64,000 bases of DNA from Flavobacterium magnum (lineage in GTDB: Bacteria; Bacteroidota; Bacteroidia; Flavobacteriales; Flavobacteriaceae). The translations under genes and the position numbers were made by a program. Shown piece after piece: positions 61,727 to 64,000 of the stretch. The stretch is taken from assembly GCF_003055625.1 (NCBI RefSeq), contig NZ_CP028811.1:930001-994000 (forward strand), written 5' to 3'. Position 1 is the stretch's first letter; each line of letters begins with the position of its first letter. The notes below the pieces were generated by a model, which ran no database searches, had not been told where the DNA came from, and saw nothing but the letters and a program-made list of their open reading frames with translations.

Positions 61727-62365
61727 TTACAGGATGGAGTCGGTCTTGTTGCGTTCGTTGCGTTCCTGGAAATCCTCTTTTTCGGGTGAGTTATGCATCG
61801 CATTGTAATATGCCGCTCGGCTCAACGGTTCGTATTCTTCGGTTTCCCCAAGCATCACGAGCTTGTCGCTGTCAGTCTTACGGAAACTGTAGTGGGCAAG
61901 GTTGCCCGTGCGCGTACATACGGCGTGTACTTTGGTCACATATTCGGCAGTGGCCATCAAAGCCGGCATCGGACCGAAAGGATTGCCTTTGAAATCCATA
62001 TCGAGCCCTGCTACAATGACGCGGATCCCGGAATTCGCGAGGTCGTTGCAAACGCTGATGATCTCGTCGTCGAAAAACTGTGCCTCATCGATCCCTACGA
62101 CCTCACAGCCCTGCGCAAGCAGCCGGATATTCGCAGCGGCAGGCACCGGTGTCGACCGGATTTCGTTGCTGTCGTGCGACACCACCATTTCGTCATGGTA
62201 GCGGGTGTCGATGGCGGGTTTGAAGATTTCGACTTTCTGCTGCGCGAACTGCGCGCGTTTGAGCCGCCGGATCAGTTCCTCGGTCTTACCCGAAAACATC
62301 GAGCCGCAGATCACTTCAATCCAGCCAAATTGCTCCTTATGGTTTACTGTGTTTTCGAGAAACAT
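61727..62365 (-). CDS. tdk: thymidine kinase
   Basis: A 212-residue TK1-type enzyme that salvages thymidine to dTMP. The P-loop is [15 protein letters not shown], the Asp/Glu motif is [13 protein letters not shown], and the lasso region is [19 protein letters not shown]. Classical TK1 enzymes bind zinc through CxxC pairs around the lasso; here only one Cys (CTRTG) is present, so the zinc site looks lost, as I remember for other Bacteroidota copies. The tail is charged ([14 protein letters not shown]). Confidence 0.93.
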   Translation of the reverse strand: MFLENTVNHKEQFGWIEVICGSMFSGKTEELIRRLKRAQFAQQKVEIFKPAIDTRYHDEMVVSHDSNEIRSTPVPAAANIRLLAQGCEVVGIDEAQFFDDEIISVCNDLANSGIRVIVAGLDMDFKGNPFGPMPALMATAEYVTKVHAVCTRTGNLAHYSFRKTDSDKLVMLGETEEYEPLSRAAYYNAMHNSPEKEDFQERNERNKTDSIL

Positions 62366-62560
62366 TTTTTATTTTTCTGCCCGTAAAAATGAATAGTTTT
62401 TATTACTTTGTAGCACCAACAAACCGCATCGGGATGCTGTGGTTTGGCTGGTTTCAAATGTAGAAAAATTTTATGACGCTGACTTCTTTCGACTGCGAAA
62501 TATCATGAGAAAGAAGTTAATTTTTAATACGACACGCCAAATTCCTTAGCACCGAAAACT

Positions 62561-63595
62561 ATGAAAAAAAAGCTGGAGGCTGACCTGATCAGCATCGCCC
62601 ACCGGATCCTGAAATTGAAGAACAAGTCCGAAATCGACCAACTTTACCTTGAAGCCAAACAGCTTTATGAAAAATTAGCCGTATTGAAGTTTGTCGAAAC
62701 GCATTTCTCAGATACCAGGCCGACCATTGGGCACCAGGAAGTGACTGAATCGTTACAGGCGATTTTTGATCAGGAAGAAGAAACCGTTTCGGAAAATAAT
62801 GCGGATAGCGCTTCCGCGGAGGATACTCCGGACACCCCGACAACTGCCGCAGCGACTGCCGAACCGGAGGAAGAAACACCTGCGCCTGCCGAAGAGGAAG
62901 AGGCGGTTGCAGTACCTGAAACGCTGCAGGAAGAAGCCGGCGCGACCGACTCGGAACACCGGGAGGAAGAGGCGGCAAATGAACAGGATACTGAAGAACA
63001 TGACCAAGCGGATCCTGAGACAGCAACACAGGAGGCTGCAACAGCAAAAGAAGACTTTAAACCCGCATTTGATCTTTCATTTGAAAAGAAAGAAGACGAG
63101 CCAAAGGAAACGCCAAAACAGATCTCATTCGAGGATTTCCTGGGCAATTATACCGAGCCCGTGTTTGAGAAAGTAAGCGACAGGAAGGAAGAAGCCCAGG
63201 CACCGGAGCCGGAAGACGACGCGACGCAGGAGGAAGAGCCGGCAGCGGAAACCACCGCGCCGACTCAGGCGCTACCATCCGACACCGGTCACGAAAAAGC
63301 TGAAGCCGCAGAACAAACCCCGGAGCCCGCTTACGAACCCGTGCAGCCCGCCACTGAAAAGCCATTGCGTTCGTTTACGTTCGGGCTGAATGACCGCATC
63401 GGTTTTGAAAAACACCTTTTTGGAGGCAGCAGCGAGGACATGAACCGTGTGGTGTCACAATTGAGTACTTTCGACTCGTTTGAAGAGGCGCGCAATTTCA
63501 TCGAGGACATGGTAAAACCCGACTACAACGACTGGGAAGGCAAGGACGATTACGCACAGCGGTTCCTGGATATTGTAGAGCGGAAATTCAACTGA
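62561..63595 (+). CDS. acidic low-complexity protein conserved next to rsmI, function unknown
   Basis: A 344-residue cytoplasmic protein with no signal. Residues 1-70 form a conserved helical region (EADLISIAHRILKLKNKSEI; LYLEAKQLYEKL). Residues about 75-265 are Glu/Ala/Pro/Thr-rich, strongly acidic and probably disordered. The last 75 residues are conserved-looking and folded (LNDRIGFEKHLFGGSSEDMN; DYAQRFLDIVERKF). I do not recognise a named domain. The neighbouring rsmI and tdk recall the usual flavobacterial order. A weak promoter-like TTACTTTG lies at about 62403. The function is open. Confidence 0.8.
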   Translation: MKKKLEADLISIAHRILKLKNKSEIDQLYLEAKQLYEKLAVLKFVETHFSDTRPTIGHQEVTESLQAIFDQEEETVSENNADSASAEDTPDTPTTAAATAEPEEETPAPAEEEEAVAVPETLQEEAGATDSEHREEEAANEQDTEEHDQADPETATQEAATAKEDFKPAFDLSFEKKEDEPKETPKQISFEDFLGNYTEPVFEKVSDRKEEAQAPEPEDDATQEEEPAAETTAPTQALPSDTGHEKAEAAEQTPEPAYEPVQPATEKPLRSFTFGLNDRIGFEKHLFGGSSEDMNRVVSQLSTFDSFEEARNFIEDMVKPDYNDWEGKDDYAQRFLDIVERKFN

Positions 63596-63602
63596 CAATC
63601 AT

Positions 63603-63628
63603 AACCACGGGAAGCCGTGGTTTTCTTT
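63603..63628 (+). terminator. rho-independent terminator between the acidic protein gene and rsmI
   Basis: AACCACGG-GAAG-CCGTGGTT followed by T-rich sequence, seven bases past the stop and directly before rsmI. It may attenuate read-through. Confidence 0.75.
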
Positions 63629-63631
63629 TAT

Positions 63632-64000
63632 ATGGGCAAGTTATACATCGTCCCGACACCGATCGGGAATCTCGAAGACATGACCTTCCGCGCCATCCGC
63701 GTCCTGAAGGAATCCGACCTCATTTTGGCTGAAGACACACGCACCAGCGGCAAATTACTCAAGCATTTTGAGATTGCCACACACATGCACAGCCACCACA
63801 TGCACAACGAGCACAAGACGGTTGAAAATCTTGTGGCACGGCTTAAAGGCGGTGAAACCATCGCCTTGATTTCCGATGCGGGTACGCCTGCCATTTCCGA
63901 CCCGGGATTTTTACTCACGCGTGCCTGTGTGGAACACGGCATTGATGTGGAATGCCTGCCGGGGGCTACAGCGTTTGTGCCCGCACTCGTCAACAGCGGA
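63632..64000 (+). CDS. rsmI: 16S rRNA (cytidine1402-2'-O)-methyltransferase RsmI, 3'-truncated
   Basis: The first 123 codons of RsmI, which methylates C1402 of 16S rRNA. MGKLYIVPTPIGNLEDMTFRA is the typical start, followed by ILAEDTRTSGKLLKHF, and ALISDAGTPAISDPGFLL, the SAM-binding loop of the tetrapyrrole methylase fold, then CLPGATAFVPALVNSG. The frame is open at the window end. No ATG competes with 63632. Confidence 0.96.
   Translation, partial: MGKLYIVPTPIGNLEDMTFRAIRVLKESDLILAEDTRTSGKLLKHFEIATHMHSHHMHNEHKTVENLVARLKGGETIALISDAGTPAISDPGFLLTRACVEHGIDVECLPGATAFVPALVNSG

Noticed and set aside
1..64000. CRISPR arrays, prophage, integrases, insertion sequences, toxin-antitoxin or restriction systems
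   Set aside because: I found no spaced direct repeats, transposase, integrase or methylase/nuclease pair; the window is mostly core genes.

Overview
The window is an ordinary chromosomal stretch of a Bacteroidota bacterium, most likely family Flavobacteriaceae and Flavobacterium-like. The signs are: promoters of the TAnnTTTG type with an upstream TTG; two type IX secretion (T9SS) substrates with C-terminal sorting domains; TonB-dependent receptors with N-terminal carboxypeptidase-regulatory domains; the MurF-alanine racemase fusion; an AddAB-like helicase/nuclease pair; and Shine-Dalgarno-poor starts. GC looks higher than in many flavobacteria (judged by eye). I see no rRNA, CRISPR array, phage, insertion sequence or integrase.

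Layout. 1-2.4 kb: the 3' end of mnmG, a parS-like ParB site, a lipoprotein and a methyltransferase. 2.5-9.9 kb: a Skp/OmpH-like lipoprotein, a large TonB receptor and a 1118-residue secreted T9SS protein. 10-17.7 kb: a Pif1-like helicase, DoxX, holB, a LytS/LytTR sensor-regulator pair, a pirin-like protein and an alpha/beta hydrolase. 17.7-26.5 kb (all minus strand): AddB-like nuclease, OmpA, kbl and AddA-like helicase-nuclease. 26.7-32.2 kb: sodA, a LolC/E-like permease with rbfA, methylmalonyl-CoA epimerase, tRNA-CAU (probably Ile2), a lipoprotein with a duplicated His/Cys motif next to a carboxypeptidase-like-domain protein, tRNA-Ala(GGC) and queD. 32.2-35.7 kb: a two-enzyme GH2-GH53 fusion. 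35.8-42.1 kb: a small outer membrane protein, ribE, pdxA, then the lipid-synthesis run yceD-rpmF-fabH-accB-accC. 42.3-53.5 kb: two S9 peptidases around a large reprolysin-type T9SS protease and an FAD oxidoreductase-mtgA-LpxR-like group. 53.5-64 kb: DoxX, AIM24 protein, an asd/DUF2946-like/TonB receptor run, mscL, murF-alr, tdk, an acidic low-complexity protein and the start of rsmI.

How the genes work together. Most are core functions: tRNA modification (mnmG, queD), replication and repair (holB, AddAB-like pair, Pif1-like), fatty-acid initiation (fabH, accB, accC), cofactors (ribE, pdxA) and wall synthesis (murF-alr, mtgA). The accessory layer is secreted or cell-surface: T9SS proteins, TonB receptors, peptidases and the galactan-degrading fusion.

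The items most worth a second look are the GH2-GH53 fusion, the lipoprotein with two copies of an NPPHGQPGHRCDI motif, the His-rich protein between asd and a TonB receptor, three copies of an intergenic hairpin element, and the parS-like site. I did not find a clear new defence or mobile system. No stretch over 300 bases lacks a gene once the two tRNAs are counted.
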